DNA of 64,000 nucleotides from Ypsolopha sequella (GCA_934047225.1 OW203993.1:29216069-29280068); one strand, 5' to 3'. Positions 19,187-32,005 are shown, numbered from the stretch's first letter. Made by a program: numbers and translations. The notes: generated by a model from the sequence alone, not told the origin.

Positions 19187-21419
19187 GTAGACCTCCTGGA
19201 CTGGGCTGGACTTGTATATAAAAGTCTCGAACTTTTAACTTACTCGTCCAGGAGAGTTCACTAGCTGGTCTCTGCGGTAACATTCTATTTTTTTTATTAA
19301 AATTGTTAGTCAAATTGGTCCAAATAAAAACAAAATACTATACATGGACTCTTGAATCGTCTCATAATAAAATAGTAAATAGTCGTAATAAAAAGTACGA
19401 TCAGTGGAATAAAGTTGTAATTGAAACCCTGGACGTACACAGATATCAACGCTAGGAACACAAATAGGTTCACTATTTTACGAAAGAAATAGATGTAAAA
19501 TAAGTTACAGCTTCATAACATAAGAATTAAATGTATTTATAATATATATTTAGTACATCTGCTCAAAATAATCTAGATTCTGTGCCTGTTTAGCGTGCGC
19601 GAAGTTAGATATTTTAAACCAGTGTTTTATGTTTCAACCACTAACGCCATCTAAGGGATAGCATTGACATCGCTTAAATAAGCAATATGGTTATGTTGGT
19701 ATATCTGGAAGTAACCGGATAAACTTAAAAACTGTGTATTCTTATTTGGGATGAGTATTTTCAAACTTTTATATAATTAAATATGTTAAATTATAAAAGA
19801 TGTTTTATAAATTCATAATGATTTTAGACGTCATAATTTATAGTCTATTGAATATATTTAAGAACTTATTAATAAAATAATACGTTTGTTTTGGCAACAT
19901 TGGCAACAGCGTAATACTGATGGACAGTTCAGACTTGGCACAAAAAAGGTTTCTTGTGTAAGCCATTTTGGCTTGTAATTTTGTCACTGTTTCAGTTTAG
20001 ATGAGCCCTGGCACCTAAAATCTATTGCATTATTTTTGAATGCGTGCGTTAACATAATGCCGACGCGCGCACATTTATGAGTGCGCAATCTGTCAACCTA
20101 CGGTCAGCAAACTGATCAGACTACTAAAGTTGTTAAAATGATTAACTTTAAGTGAACTTAAGTCGTCCAACTATCACTGTGTTCAGATGAGCACTGATTG
20201 GGTGTATTATCTATGGCACTGATTACAAACGTGTGAGCGTCACCTATTTAAAGGTGGAAACATTTTGGTGCTGTCATAGTACAATAAGGGCTTATCTTTA
20301 CTTTCGACCTTTTTGTGTTTCATGTAATTTTTCACAGATGTATCAAAAAACGTCGTTTGATACACGTGTAAGTGTCTGTATTTCTCGTCCCGACTGTTTT
20401 TTTCCTTGACTACGTCTCGGCGAAAACAATTAGTCATCATGACTTGAAATATCGACCATCTCGCAATAGAATCAAAATCTGCTATTTTTATTTCAAAGGA
20501 ATATATTTCGTGTTATCACTTTTTTATTGACATGAGGCAGGGGAATACTTTTTTTTCATTTTGGCTTGTCTTTAACTTAGAGATACGCCTATACTACTGC
20601 CGAAAAGCATTTTTACAGCTCAGAATGGAGATATCTCAAAAAGGTGGTATCTTGAGATACAACCTTTTCCGTTGTGGGTGTCGACATTATATATGGAATC
20701 CTTTTTGTTCTTTTGTAAAGGGCAACCAACGTGATAAAGTCTGTACTATAGTCACAAATATAACAACAGGCAATTGTCATTAACATTCTTTAGTTAATTA
20801 TTAAAGCCACAATTTCCAAATACATCGATATCATTGAATAGTTGGTACATGCTCTAAGTCGAATAGGAACGGAAGCTTACTAACTTATGGGCATTTACGG
20901 CAAACAACTTCTCTCTCGTACTAAGGCAGTCGTGTGTTGCTCTGAGCGAGACAACTTCGTGGGACTTAATATACATAAATTCCAAATTCGAAATTCTTAA
21001 TTAGGCACTAACAACTTTGAAGGTTATTGACTTTATATTTTACAATTCAACATTTTACACAAAATCTTCGAATTTCAGCTCTGTAACTTGTTCATTCTAC
21101 GAGCTAAGACAGCCTCCATTATTTATCTTATGTGGGCGACAAATCGACATCTTGAATACATCACTTCCGATTGGAACAATGAAGTAGGAAAAGGTGTTTT
21201 TGGATTTATATGTGTTGAAAAGTGCTTCAGAAAGAGTATTTTTCTTAAATCATTCCCGGTCTATTGAGATTATTTGAGATACACACGAATCTCAAAAAAA
21301 AAATGCTGAACAGAACAATGGATTATTTACATTATTTTTATTTTTAAATTATTTCTATATAAAAGAGCAGTGGCTTGTGTCAGAGATATAACCGTTCATT
21401 ATTTAAGTGGATACTTTTT
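19187..21419. other. Long unassigned AT-rich stretch
   Basis: Read on both strands; I see no exon, TIR pair or array. The short frames at 20240-20440 and 20532-20783 have no recognisable domain. Confidence 0.4.
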
Positions 21420-21510
21420 ATGCCGCCTCTTTACGCTACCGTATTTGCCCCGGCATTAGCATTGCAAATCAAAAAATTAATAAAGATGGAAATAGTGCAA
21501 AATCCCGGAG
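21420..21510 (-). repeat. Fragment of the GCATTAGCATTGCAAATC dispersed family
   Basis: TTTACGCTACCGTATTTGCC, then CCGGCATTAGCATTGCAAATC matches the inverse of about 11005-11042. Confidence 0.6.
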
Positions 21511-21524
21511 CCGCAAACTATTTA

Positions 21525-22260
21525 AAAGCCGGCCAAGTGCGTGTCGGGCTACGCTCAGTGTAGGGTTCCGTAGTTGCCCTGCACAATATGCGGACTTCTT
21601 CTCCAAGTACATTTTATAAGTTTGTCGACTAATACAGAACACGCCAAACTTCTATGTACGCTCGTAAGTTGCTCTTCCCAAGAACAGCCCATACATTTTG
21701 TTCCTGCTGATGCGAATCGCCCCGTGTTTAGAGGGGACTAAAAATTTGGCGCGATCTTTACGCGTTAACTTGTAAAGCCTACTTAGCTGTGATAGTTTTC
21801 CTTTTAATTTCGTTATGTATACTACTGCCGCGATTTTTTCACGTCTCCAAATACAACCGTTTCGCTGGCAGGGGGGGACACTTGACTCTAACAAAAATTA
21901 ACACTTTTAAGCTTAATATTTCGCAAACGGAACCCTGGATCGAAAAATGGTCTGCTCATATCCCCAATATTTTTAAATTACCTATGCAACGACATCCCAC
22001 ACTAGGGGATAGACGAGAAAAAAAAAATCATTTCCACTTTACGTATAGGGGAGGTACCCAAAAAAAAAATATTTTTCAAAATTTTACTGTACCACTTTAT
22101 CGGCGTGATAAATATGTATATCCATGCCAAATTACAGCTTTCTACTACTAATAGTCTCTAAGCTAAGCCGCGGACAGATAAGACAGACAGACCTACATGG
22201 CTAAACTATAAGGGTTCCTTGTTGTTGACTACGGAACCCTAAAAAGCGGGTAAGTGCGAG
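21525..22260 (+). repeat. Dispersed repeat bounded by GGTTCCGTAG / CTACGGAACC, copy 1
   Basis: Begins near GCCGGCCAAGTGCGTGTCGG and ends near TGACTACGGAACCCTAAAAAG. Internal landmarks (TTTCGCAAACGGA.CCCTGG, CCCCAATATTTTTAAATTACC, GACGAGAAAAAAAA, GGGGAGGTACCC, GTCTCTAAGCTAAGCC, GGGTTCCTTGTTGTTGACTA) recur inverted at 59205-59375 and 58230-58350. The frames it contains are not conserved between copies. Confidence 0.75.
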
Positions 22261-22314
22261 TCGGGTTCTAAATGCTACAGTTAGTGAGCAATAGATAGAC
22301 CAATTAAACCTTAT

Positions 22315-24412
22315 TTAAGGCGCTCTTATCCCAGAAGAGTGACTCTCTGTCTTTTTCTTTACGTGTAAGGAGTAAAGAAAATAACCACACGTTTGTCCTT
22401 TTTTGTTGTATTTATCGGTTTTTAAATTGTTTTAAAATAAGGGATATGTTTATTAAAACCCACTGACGGGGTCGACCTAGAAAATTTAAAGAGCAATATT
22501 ACCAGATATGTTTCGTTAATAAAAGAGTGGAATTATGGAAATGGCATGATTTGAAAGGTCTTATTACATGCTGTGTTCGTGAATTATTTCTATCGAGCAA
22601 AGTTTATCTAATCCTAATTTCCTGAAAGACTCAAAAAAGCCCACATCATACCTTTACACAAAGGTGGGAGTAGACTGGACATTCGTAACTATCGCCCTAT
22701 TGCACTATTGCCGACATTATCAAAAATTTACGAAAAATTTTATTCAAATCGTCTGACAAACTTTTTACTTAAATATGACATTTTATCCAATAATCAATTC
22801 GGGTTTCAAAAGTGCAAGTCAACAGTAGATGCAGTCTTTGACATGATGGACTTTGTGGCGGACTCTTTAAATGGCAAATCAAATGTATTAACAGTTTTAT
22901 TGGACTTATCCAAAGCATTTGATTATGTTGATCATCAAGTCCTAGAATGCATTCTCAATCGGTACGGTATTAGAGGAAATTGTTTGAATTGGTTAAAATC
23001 TTATCTGACCAACCGTAGGCAAAGTGTAATTCTTCCTACTATTGATTCCAAGAATAAAACACTGTCAAGCGCAGAATCCTTAACTGCGGAAACAATGCAA
23101 GGAGTACCTCAAGGTAGTGTATTGGGTCCTTTATTGTTCATACTGTACATAAATCACTTACCCGAAATCATCAAAAACAAAATTACGGTATTCGCGGATG
23201 ATGTCTCGGTGTTTTTTGAATTCGAAAGGAAAAATACTGAAAATCTATCTGATGAGATCACCCACACTATAAATACCGTTGTTAAGTGGTTGCAGGTCAT
23301 AGGACTAAAAACAAACGCGGATAAAACTAAAATGGTACATTTCAGAAACTATAACACACCAAGAGTTGAATTAGATGTTACAGTAGAAAATACAAGTATC
23401 GCACTAGTTGACCAGGCCAAGTTTCTGGGTATTTTTGCTGACGAGTATATGAACTGGAAGATGCATATAGAGGCCCTTGCAGGTAAGCTCAGTAGTTTTT
23501 GTTATGCGTTACGGTGCTTATCAAAGATTACCACCATACATGCGGCACTTCAGGCTTACTACGCCTTCTTCCACTCACGACTTCTCTATGGCTTGGCACT
23601 GTGGGGAGGTAGTGTAGACATACAAAAAATTTTCGTGCTACAGAAAAGATGCGTCCGTATTTTAAATGGAGTGAAATCTAACAGAGTATCTTGTCGGGAT
23701 TTATTTGTCAAACTGAAAATCCATACAGTTACAGCGCTCTTTATAATTGAACTTTGCAAATTAGTACAGCGTTTTCCAGAGAAGTTTCCGATTAGCTCGG
23801 AGCGGAAGTGCAGTAGACTAAAAGAACGTTTTAAGTATGACATCCAAAAAAAGTCATGTAGAACCACGTCTTACAGTAGAAACACTAGTCAAATGGCAAT
23901 TTGCGTTTATAATAAGTTACCTTTTCACATTAAACGTCTCTCGGGTGATCGGTTTCTAAAGTCTTTAAAACAATATTTGTTGCTTATGTGTCCATATTCT
24001 CTAAATGAGTTCTATCAAAATTGTGAATAGGTTATTATTATCTTTTAATTATGATTTATTGGGTTTCTTAAGTTTTATCGACATCTTTTAATTATTAAAA
24101 AAAAAAATATTTTGTTTTTCATTTTTAATGTGTAGGATTAGAATTATGTATATTTTAATTAAGTTTATAATAATAATTGCTATTATTATAATATTGCTAT
24201 GCCGCTATTGGTAAAATTACACTTGTACTGTCTATTTTTAGAAACACCAATGAAACTGTAATTTATCGCAATAAATAAATTGAATTGAATTGAATTGGAA
24301 GACCTAGATAAAGGTTCGAACTATATTGCGTATTTTTTTTGGAAGTTTTAGACGATATTTAAAAGTTCTATTTGACTTTGAAATTACTGATTTTGGGATA
24401 AGAGCGCCTTAA
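22315..24412. mobile_element. TTAA-flanked TIR element split by a LINE
   Basis: TTAA at 22315-22318 and 24409-24412 bracket perfect 15-bp inverted termini GGCGCTCTTATCCCA (22319-22333 and 24394-24408). Without the LINE (about 22600-24298) the element would be roughly 390 bp. TTAA plus a terminus starting GGCG resembles the piggyBac-like MITE family elsewhere in the window, although the rest of the TIR differs. Confidence 0.85.
22621..24030 (+). pseudogene. Non-LTR retrotransposon RT, 5'-truncated, nested in the TTAA element
   Basis: Coding similarity begins at 22621 with PERLKKAHIIPLHKGG and RNYRPIALLPTLSKIYEK, so the frame is real upstream of the TTG at 22708; two stops lie just before it. 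Motifs counted from 22708: FGFQKCKST (31-39), catalytic LDLSKAFD (65-72), GVPQGSVLGPLLF (132-144), FADD (162-165), then thumb KFLGIFADEYMNWKMHI and the C-terminal connection domain with a normal stop. Endonuclease and ORF1 are missing. A 3' UTR follows and ends in (TTGAA)n at about 24280-24298, the expected short 3' repeat. Jockey/CR1 superfamily. The RT part itself shows no lesion. Confidence 0.9.
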
Positions 24413-24871
24413 CTCTTTTTTTAAAGTTTTATTTTGGTTGTTATAATTATTTCTTAATATTTTGTAACAAATACGGAGAACTGACTCTTAAAACCACTTG
24501 ACAAAAACATATAAAAAAAAAAAAAACCTGTTTCAAATGATATTTCACAAGGTATGATTAATTAAAAAAAATGTTTTCGTTGGACCAAGCTTCCTTAAAT
24601 TTTTAAAAAGATTGTTAATAATAAAAAATATTATTATATTTTGAACCGGGATCTCTCGATTACATTATTTTATTTACAATGTTTGTTCGATAACCTTGCG
24701 ATGTTAAAATTGGTAATTTTGATACGATGGGTGTTTTAGTAGATACTTTGTACGTAATGGACGTAAACGGTTAATGGTCATCGTAAAACAAAATATTGTT
24801 ATAAAATGGGTATTATTGTAAATATTTACATAATCATATTTTGTTTAGTATTTAAATAACATTAATAGTAG
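24413..24871. other. Unassigned AT-rich sequence
   Basis: Nothing recognised. Confidence 0.4.
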
Positions 24872-25232
24872 TTTATGCTACAAGGGCGCAAAGGAATAAA
24901 TTACGAGGACGATTTAAAACACGAGCGTAGCGAGTAATTTATTGCTTTTACGCCCGTGTATCATACTACGTTTTTCAATGCATAGTGTGAGGAAATAAAA
25001 CAAATATAATTTTGTGAACTTTAAATTGTAATTTGCTCAAAAGGACTGTATCCAGAGCCGTTAAACAGTGGGAAAAAAAGTATGACATTTATGGTACACA
25101 GGAAAGGCTGCAGGTTAGCCGAACATTGTAAATAAATTAAAAAAAAATAATAATAATAAAGCCCTAGGGCAAAATAATCGACTTTCTGTTCGGTTTTGAT
25201 GCATAAGTGGGCCTTTACGAGCACATGCATTG
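24872..25232 (+). mobile_element. Palindrome-core dispersed element, copy c (centre deleted)
   Basis: Same order as copy b, but after CGAGCGTAGCGAG it jumps to TAATTTATTGC, losing about 19 bases from the right side of the hairpin apex. Confidence 0.85.
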
Positions 25233-26102
25233 AACAAATATTTTTATTCAACAGATCACACATAATTGTAGTACATACAAGTTACTTAACCGATGTTAAT
25301 GGATAGTTAAGTATTTTTCTGTTGAAAAGGTCAGTGACTCAGATGCAAAGAGGACGCTGTTATTCTGTCACCGCCTGTTCTAACTTAAATAATTAAAAAA
25401 AATTGTGCAACAAAATATTTATATACTTACATATGTTTAGTTTTAAACCACCCAACCGCTCGACAGCAAAAAAAAATTACTACACATCTCGAGGATGCCT
25501 CGTTTAGAGGCGAAACACGTGTCGATAAGTTTTCTTGCTTGTTATTTAAGATTTCTTTATTTTGTGCTCGTACTGCTTGCTTTGCTTGTGCATGTTTTAT
25601 GCGGGAGGGCGGGTGGTGCTTGAGTCTGCATTTTGAATAGCATGGTAAGAGTGTTTAGCGGAATATTGAAAATTATTAATATATCCACAAATTAACAATA
25701 ATAATAACTAGTAAGTTATTTCACATAGATAAATTTTACACTTGATACATATGTTAAACTTTTGTTCCGTTCTAAATAGCAGTTTACAAGCTAAATAATA
25801 TAATTTATTAAAATCTATAACATTTAAGGGAACATAAATTGAATTTTATCTAAAATGTACACAAGTGTGTTTCTATTCACACAAACATGAAAACAACCCT
25901 CAAAGACAACATCCATTGCTTGTTGTAGCTAAAGCTGTGTTCTGATTGGCGCAACATTCAAGATTTCCAAATTGGCTCATTGCAATAGACAGCACCAGAA
26001 GCGGATTAAGGGAAGGGAAGAGGATCATATTTTGATGCCGTACAAAAAGAATTGTCGTCTCAGTTGTACGTTAATGCATAAAATCGAATAAAAATAAAAT
26101 AG
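25233..26102. other. Unassigned, no gene
   Basis: Includes GATGCCTCGTTTAGAGGCGAAACACGTGTCG (about 25495-25525), which reads like a dispersed-repeat fragment, but no second copy is in this window. Confidence 0.35.
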
Positions 26103-26463
26103 TAGTTTATGCTACAAGGGCGCAAAGGAATAAATTACGAGGACGATTTAAAACACGTAACCGAGTAATTTATTGCTCTTACGCCCGTGTATCATACTAC
26201 GTTTTTCAATGCATAGGGTGAGGAAATAAAACAAATATAATTTTGTGAACTTTAAATTGTAATTGGCTCAAAAGGACTGTATCCAGAGCCGTTAAACAGT
26301 GGAAAAAAAAGTATAACATCTATGGTACACAGGAAAGGCTGCAGGTTAGCCAACCATTGCAAACAGATAAAAAAAAAAATAATAAAGCCCTAGGGCAAAA
26401 TAATCGACTTTCTGTTCGGTTTTGATGCATAAAAAGTAGGCCTTTACGAGCACATGCATTGAA
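26103..26463 (+). mobile_element. Palindrome-core dispersed element, copy d (different centre deletion)
   Basis: After TTTAAAACACG it continues directly with TAACCGAGTAATTTATTG, so the GAGCGTAGCGAGTGTTTTAA part of the apex is missing, a different deletion from copy c. Confidence 0.85.
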
Positions 26464-27786
26464 AATAATTTTATCTATCGCCTAATCTATACTTCCTCTC
26501 CGTATTGAAATTTTGGGTAATCAACATGTTTCAAAAATACAACAAAGTACTCAGAAATCTTGTATTTTGTGCTCCAAAACGTCTCATTTCCACACAGATT
26601 TTTGTCAAATAACAAGATTTTTTTTAAGAATTTGAATACATATTGACGCCGTGGTAGTTCATAAACATTTGAAAAATGCAGTAGTTTGGTATGTAGCCTA
26701 AATAGGATAGCAATAAAACGTTAAGAGCTAGGACAGGAAATCGCAGCAAAAAGTTACCGTCTAGCCTTAAACGCTGACAGTACCTCATGGACGCCCCTCT
26801 GGCGGCCATCCAATATGAACTTGAATTTATTTGCAAGATAAGTAGGTACGCCAGGTCATTAGTAGATAAAGAGAACAAAAAATCAAGCTTTAAGCAGGTA
26901 ATTTTTGTTTGTTTAAGACCGACTGCGCCCTCCCCTTGAAGCCTCGCACCCCTAGGCACGTGCTCAGTTTGCCTGAAGGATAATCCACCTCTGGACAGTA
27001 CTGTGGCCGTACAGGATCGTATGAATGTGCAGGATCAAATCACTGAAGTGGAAAGCCTCGATAACCTTTAGAACCGAACATTGAGGGTCTTCCTTCATCA
27101 ATTACGTGCCATCTCCAAATTGGAGTTTGTAGGTTAGGGGAATCAACTGTTGGTGATCAATAGCCTTCAGCTCTCTTCAACGTAGCCTTGTCCATTCTTT
27201 AGTGTCCCTGCTAGGGATGATGAATAGAAACCCGTTTTTTATCTCGTAATTTATTTTGCAAATTTATATACCTCTAAAAAATCGTATTCATGAATCATCG
27301 CGTTTAGAGATAATGTACTCTCGTCTGGATATATTGTAGGTTAACTAATAAATAATGATGATTATTTTAATTTTATTTATGTGAGGATGTACAATCGAAG
27401 CACTAACCAAATAAATAAAAGTTTACGAGTGTATTATTATGTATTAATAAATCCACGACATTTCTAAAGGGGTGTCTCTGAACGTGACTGTACCTATATG
27501 AAACCAATTTACTGGTTACGATAAATTCTACGATTCAATAGTTTTCCCGGAATTGTGCCACTAGTAGCCACTAAATAAATGCGTTAACAGCGAAGGACGC
27601 CCCAACGTGTTAGAATGCTGAAGGTATTCACAGAATTGCCAAGTAGTCAAGCAACTGTGAAGTGATGACGGTCAGACATTAGCAAAGTATTTGTTCAATT
27701 TGCTCGCTTTAGGACTCACGGGATGAAGCGTCAACCTAAAACGGTTCAGTGTTTACTTATTTACTTAACGTCTTAGTGTTTTATTT
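26464..27786. other. Unassigned
   Basis: No exon, TIR or tandem structure recognised. The minus-strand frame at 26624-26959 has no domain. Confidence 0.4.
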
Positions 27787-27925
27787 AAGGGGCTGCACTA
27801 TGCTACAATTCAGTCCTGCTCTAACGCGTTTGTTTTTTAATTCTCTATCCTGCTCTAATCAGATGCCGTGCACGCAAAACTTCAGTTATTTTGAAATCGT
27901 GGCTCCATTAGGACATACAGAAATA
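27787..27925 (+). repeat. TTAAGGGGCT dispersed fragment, copy 2
   Basis: Direct match to 11258-11404 (see there). The small open frame over it is incidental. Confidence 0.6.
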
Positions 27926-28799
27926 AAGTAGTAAGGCTTTTTTTGTAGATAATAATGAGATCTTTTATTGTGTGAAAGATTCATTTCAAACGCATATTCC
28001 GTGTCCGAGCGAATTGAATGTACAGAATGAAATTAGGTACCTACAGATATATATTTATTTGAGTAAAGATATAACATTTCGATAATCTATAAAGGCTTAA
28101 TTCGTCAGAAAAACATGATTAAGTACATATATATTTCCCAGAATTTTCTAGTAGCCAGTTTGGCCTACAAATCGAGCTAAATATACGCAATTTTACCAAA
28201 TCCACGCTTATTCAAGTCTTAACAAAGTGAGTTTCGTAATAGACTACACAGGTGTCCCAATGTCTTATAATAAATTAGGTCAAACGCGGCGTAGAATTGC
28301 GGTGTTTTAATTAATTAATTTATTTTTAAATGTTTGGAGACAAACAGTCACATACAAAAGTTACAAGGTTCGCCTACATGTTAACCTAAAAATTACATAA
28401 TTTATAGACCTATAGTCCCACTTATTGTTACGGTTACAGTAAAATTATTAATTAAACACCTTAATACAGTAACGAAAATTAAGAAAAACAAAAATAAAAC
28501 ATCAAACAAATTTATATATATAAAAGTAGATAACTCTAGAAGAAATTGTGTTAGCTACATCTTTTTTATACTTTGTCAAGGATGTACTAAACGGATCAAC
28601 ATCTTCGCATTACTCTTGGCTATAGTAAATAAACGTTTTTTACAGCGTTTTTTAATGTAATATTATGACATAGGACAAACAATGTAGGTACTTATAAAAC
28701 CGCTGTGGATAAATAAAGAGTAGATAAACTAATAAATGTAGAAACTCTAAAAACCGTTTACTATGCTTTATTTATTTATTTATTTATTTAATATAAAAT
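27926..28799. other. Unassigned AT-rich sequence
   Basis: The (AATT)n stretch at about 28307-28330 could be the 3' tail of a minus-strand LINE remnant, but no coding part remains. Confidence 0.35.
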
Positions 28800-28814
28800 T
28801 GTTCAGCAAAAATT

Positions 28815-29701
28815 GTTTATGTCAATCTCTTTTGGTATACTGCATCTCCTGTTGGGGAAGCACTGCAAAATCCACACTTATTAAACTTGAGCGAGCTCAA
28901 CGTTCTGTACTTAAAACTATGTTGCGGAAACCTTTTAAGTATCCAACTGAAAAACTCTACAATGAATGCAATCTCTTAAGTGTAAGAAGGTTGTTTATCC
29001 TTAAGACTACCCTCTCAATGCACAGAAAAGTACTAAAAAGCCCTAATTACAGTGATATGATAGGCAAGCGTGTATTTAAAATCAATGTACCAAGAACAAA
29101 GACCTACTTTGCAAATCGTTTTGGCTCCTATGTCACGGGTACGGCTACAATCAAATCATTAAGTTTTGTAATTTAAAAAACAACTCAATAAAAGAGACTA
29201 AAAGTAAAGTCCTAACATGGTTAAAATCTAAAACCTATGATGAAATTGAAACGTTGCTTCTGCCAATAGAAAAACAAGTAAAATTAATTTCGGCTGTTTG
29301 AACCTTTATATCATATTTGTTTAATTTACTATTTATCAACATTATATTTATTTATTTATTTACTTATTTAATGCAAATATTATAAAGTAATTTTTATTAT
29401 AGTTTTAAGTTCTTTGTTTATACTGTTTAAAGTATTTTGGATAGCAACTGAGCGAAATAAAATCTGTAAAATACTTAACCGGCCCTCGCGTTCCAGGCTT
29501 GCCTAGTTTGAGGACCATTGGAAATAATTAAATGTCAATACCTGCTATACAATGTAATATACACTTATAATAATGCCTGCTACATTTAAGTTAATACTAA
29601 ATTATATAAGTCTGTGTTTTTATTTATAGACAGTGTTAATATTTTGGATGTACCTACGAACATTGTAAGATAAATAAAACTTTTTCATTTTTCATTTTTC
29701 A
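28815..29701 (+). pseudogene. LINE C-terminal fragment, related to the 59-62 kb LINE
   Basis: Encodes QSLLVYCISCWGSTAKSTL, KLERAQRSVLKTMLRKPFKY and LLSVRRLFILKTT, which parallel QSLLSYCIDSWGGAAKTIIL, QLERAQRMVIKVMLKKPFRY and ILSVRRLFISLIT in the 59-62 kb element, so the two are members of related families. A frameshift near 29170 is followed in another frame by KSKVLTWLKSKTYDEIETLL up to a stop at about 29301. A 3' UTR runs to (TTTTTCA)n at 29683-29701. RT catalytic motifs are missing. Confidence 0.85.
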
Positions 29702-30546
29702 ACTTCGTTTATTCACATTGTTTACGTTTGTGAAAGAATTTTAATCGATATCTCACACTGAAAAGATCTGGATCTCAATCTCTAAATGCAACTCAACATA
29801 ACTAAACTTTAAGGACCCCCCTTGGAAAGTGTCAACAGGTGAAGGGGGAAAGTGGGAGGCTTCAAGTCCAAAGAAACTTAGTTCAGCTGTAAAGACAGAT
29901 TAATGGTTTTCAACCCGCGACCATTACGCCGAGCTCTATAACTAAGTAAGTACTAGTACGTAATATTTATGGATGAATAGAAGTTCATCGTTATTCTATT
30001 TATACGACTAAACGGTCGTTTTACTAAAACATAGCGCCCTGTTTTTTAACCAACGCATAAATTCTATACCGTCTTACATACCGTGGCTTATTTCAATATC
30101 ATAAATCGGTAAATAAATATTAGATCTTTACATATGCAATTGCCGTTTTCTATAGAGAATTTGAAGGAAACTCGATTAACTAACATATTTGCATTTTTTT
30201 TTGGAATGAAACATCCAAATTATGTAATTTCTTTTGTGTTTGAATGAGACAACATTGAGCTAACAGCAACATAAATTTAATTTTTGAAAAGTGTCCGCTG
30301 TAAGAAATTGCGACGAATTTTATCATGGAAATGGATGGCATTTACGGCGAACTGTTTCTGAAGATTGAATTTTTATAATCAAACTGAAAATAAAAGCAAA
30401 ATTTAATATGTAGATTTAAAAACTAATTATTGAAATAGCTATTGAATTACAGGAATTATGAACTCATAAATCTGTAAGAAAAGTTCGGCAATTTTATATG
30501 TAATTACCTATTATTTATAATTATCTTTATAAAACTAAAATATAAA
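29702..30546. other. Unassigned AT-rich sequence
   Basis: No feature recognised. Confidence 0.4.
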
Positions 30547-30612
30547 GATGGTAGAGCAATCGCCCGGTAAGCGAGAGGTCCCGGGCTCGAATCCCGGTTC
30601 AGAGCTCCTCAC
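30547..30612 (+). repeat. tRNA-like sequence (Thr anticodon GGT), probable SINE head
   Basis: A-box-like TGGTAGAGCAATCG and a strong B box (GGCTCGAATCC) inside a good T arm (CCCGG/CCCGG complement). The anticodon arm CGC-CCGGTAA-GCG gives anticodon GGT with C at position 33 instead of T. The 5' acceptor strand does not pair with the 3' strand. A Pol III-type promoter may remain. Confidence 0.55.
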
Positions 30613-30863
30613 ATTCAGATTTACTTTTCTTTCTGCGTTTCTATACTGCAATGATATAATGTTAACTTATATCTCCTTGCGATGGATAAATCGCCAAGTG
30701 TTCAAACATAGAAATTTATTTCTGTCATAGTTACGTTAAAATATAAAGGGCCCGTGTAAGGTCAACTGCACAACTTTAAATGACCATTTCACATTGCTTA
30801 ATAAATCGGTTTAATAAAAATAATGTAGATAATAAAACTATACTTGTGATGAGCATGTCTTAG
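30613..30863. other. Unassigned
   Basis: Nothing recognised. Confidence 0.4.
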
Positions 30864-30924
30864 ATTAATTCTTACATACAACAACTGAATGTGACATATT
30901 CAGTTGTTGTATGTAAGAATTAAT
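30864..30924. repeat. Perfect 27-bp hairpin with 7-base loop
   Basis: ATTAATTCTTACATACAACA... at 30864-30890 and its exact complement at 30898-30924, separated by GTGACAT. The size is right for a small pre-miRNA-like stem or a miniature foldback. No second copy in the window. Confidence 0.9.
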
Positions 30925-31949
30925 TGTGATAAAATACACAAAGATCATGCAGTCACCACGCGGTTACCAAACAAACAAAAACGAAGGTAATAACAGCTAA
31001 ATATGTTTTCCAACATATCTTTCCTTTGTAATATATAATAATGGATATCATTAGATTAAAACTTCTTTCTAAGTGAACAGAAGACAGAACAGAATTGTCA
31101 GATAAAACTTTACTTCCCGTCTAAGAGAGGAAGTTATTCAATCACACTGAAAATTAAAGTGAAGTGCGACGGAAGTTGTGCTGTGGTAAATAAACTTTGT
31201 CCATGATACGCAGTTAAGAGGCCGGCGACAAATACTAGTTCATACAAACGAAATACCAAAACCATTTGTAAATCATAGAGGTAGTGTGTATTTATTCCGG
31301 TTGCATTACAAAATATCTAGGTTCCCAAATATATATTAAATGAGAACACTAAGTTTGGATACGACCCAGTACATCCGTTTCGACAAGGCTACAGTGTCAG
31401 TGAAGGAGAAATATAATATTCCTTGCAAAATACATGAAGTCATCGAGATAAGTCGCCATCCCAACTTCAACAGGGACCATGGTTGGTAGCTGGCTCCGTC
31501 TTGGAAACCGATGCTCGATGGATCGACAACTTTAGGAGAGTGATGATGTTATTAACGATTAACGACTCTAATAACGAACAACGAAACAGTTGGCATTGTC
31601 AACAGTAATCACACGTAAGTGTTAAAGCCACATTTCATTAAATATTACATATATTTATTTAGGTTATCATATTAAGTCATAGAGGACTATTCCGACCGAT
31701 AGATATGGTTGACTAAGTCCCACTTTAGCACAATGTCACCCACTTTCGCTAACGAGGAAAAATCTAGTAATAGGTCGTGTGAGTCCCGACAGGAAGGGAA
31801 GGTAGAACCCTTCTCTGGCAGGCAGTTTCCGTGTATGTGTGGAACTGATAAGCAACCTCGAGAAAAGTCGGTTATGTACCTCGTAATGATGATGTAGGGG
31901 GATTGTGGGAGGGTCTAGTAACGCAACAGTACATTAAAATTATTTGACC
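30925..31949. other. Unassigned
   Basis: The 62-codon frame at 31709-31897 lies in a less AT-rich block (31740-31920) that ends ATGATGATGTAGGGGG. I do not recognise it. Confidence 0.35.
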
Positions 31950-32005
31950 AAGTGCGAGTCGCGCACGAAAGGTTCCGTACCACCCTCACTCGGAACCCTA
32001 AAAAC
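31950..32005 (-). repeat. GTGCGAGTC ... GGTTCCGTACC core fragment
   Basis: CCAAGTGCGAGTCGCGCACG, then AAAGGTTCCGTACC, CTCGGAACCCTAAAAA: the shared dispersed core with both halves close together. Confidence 0.7.
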
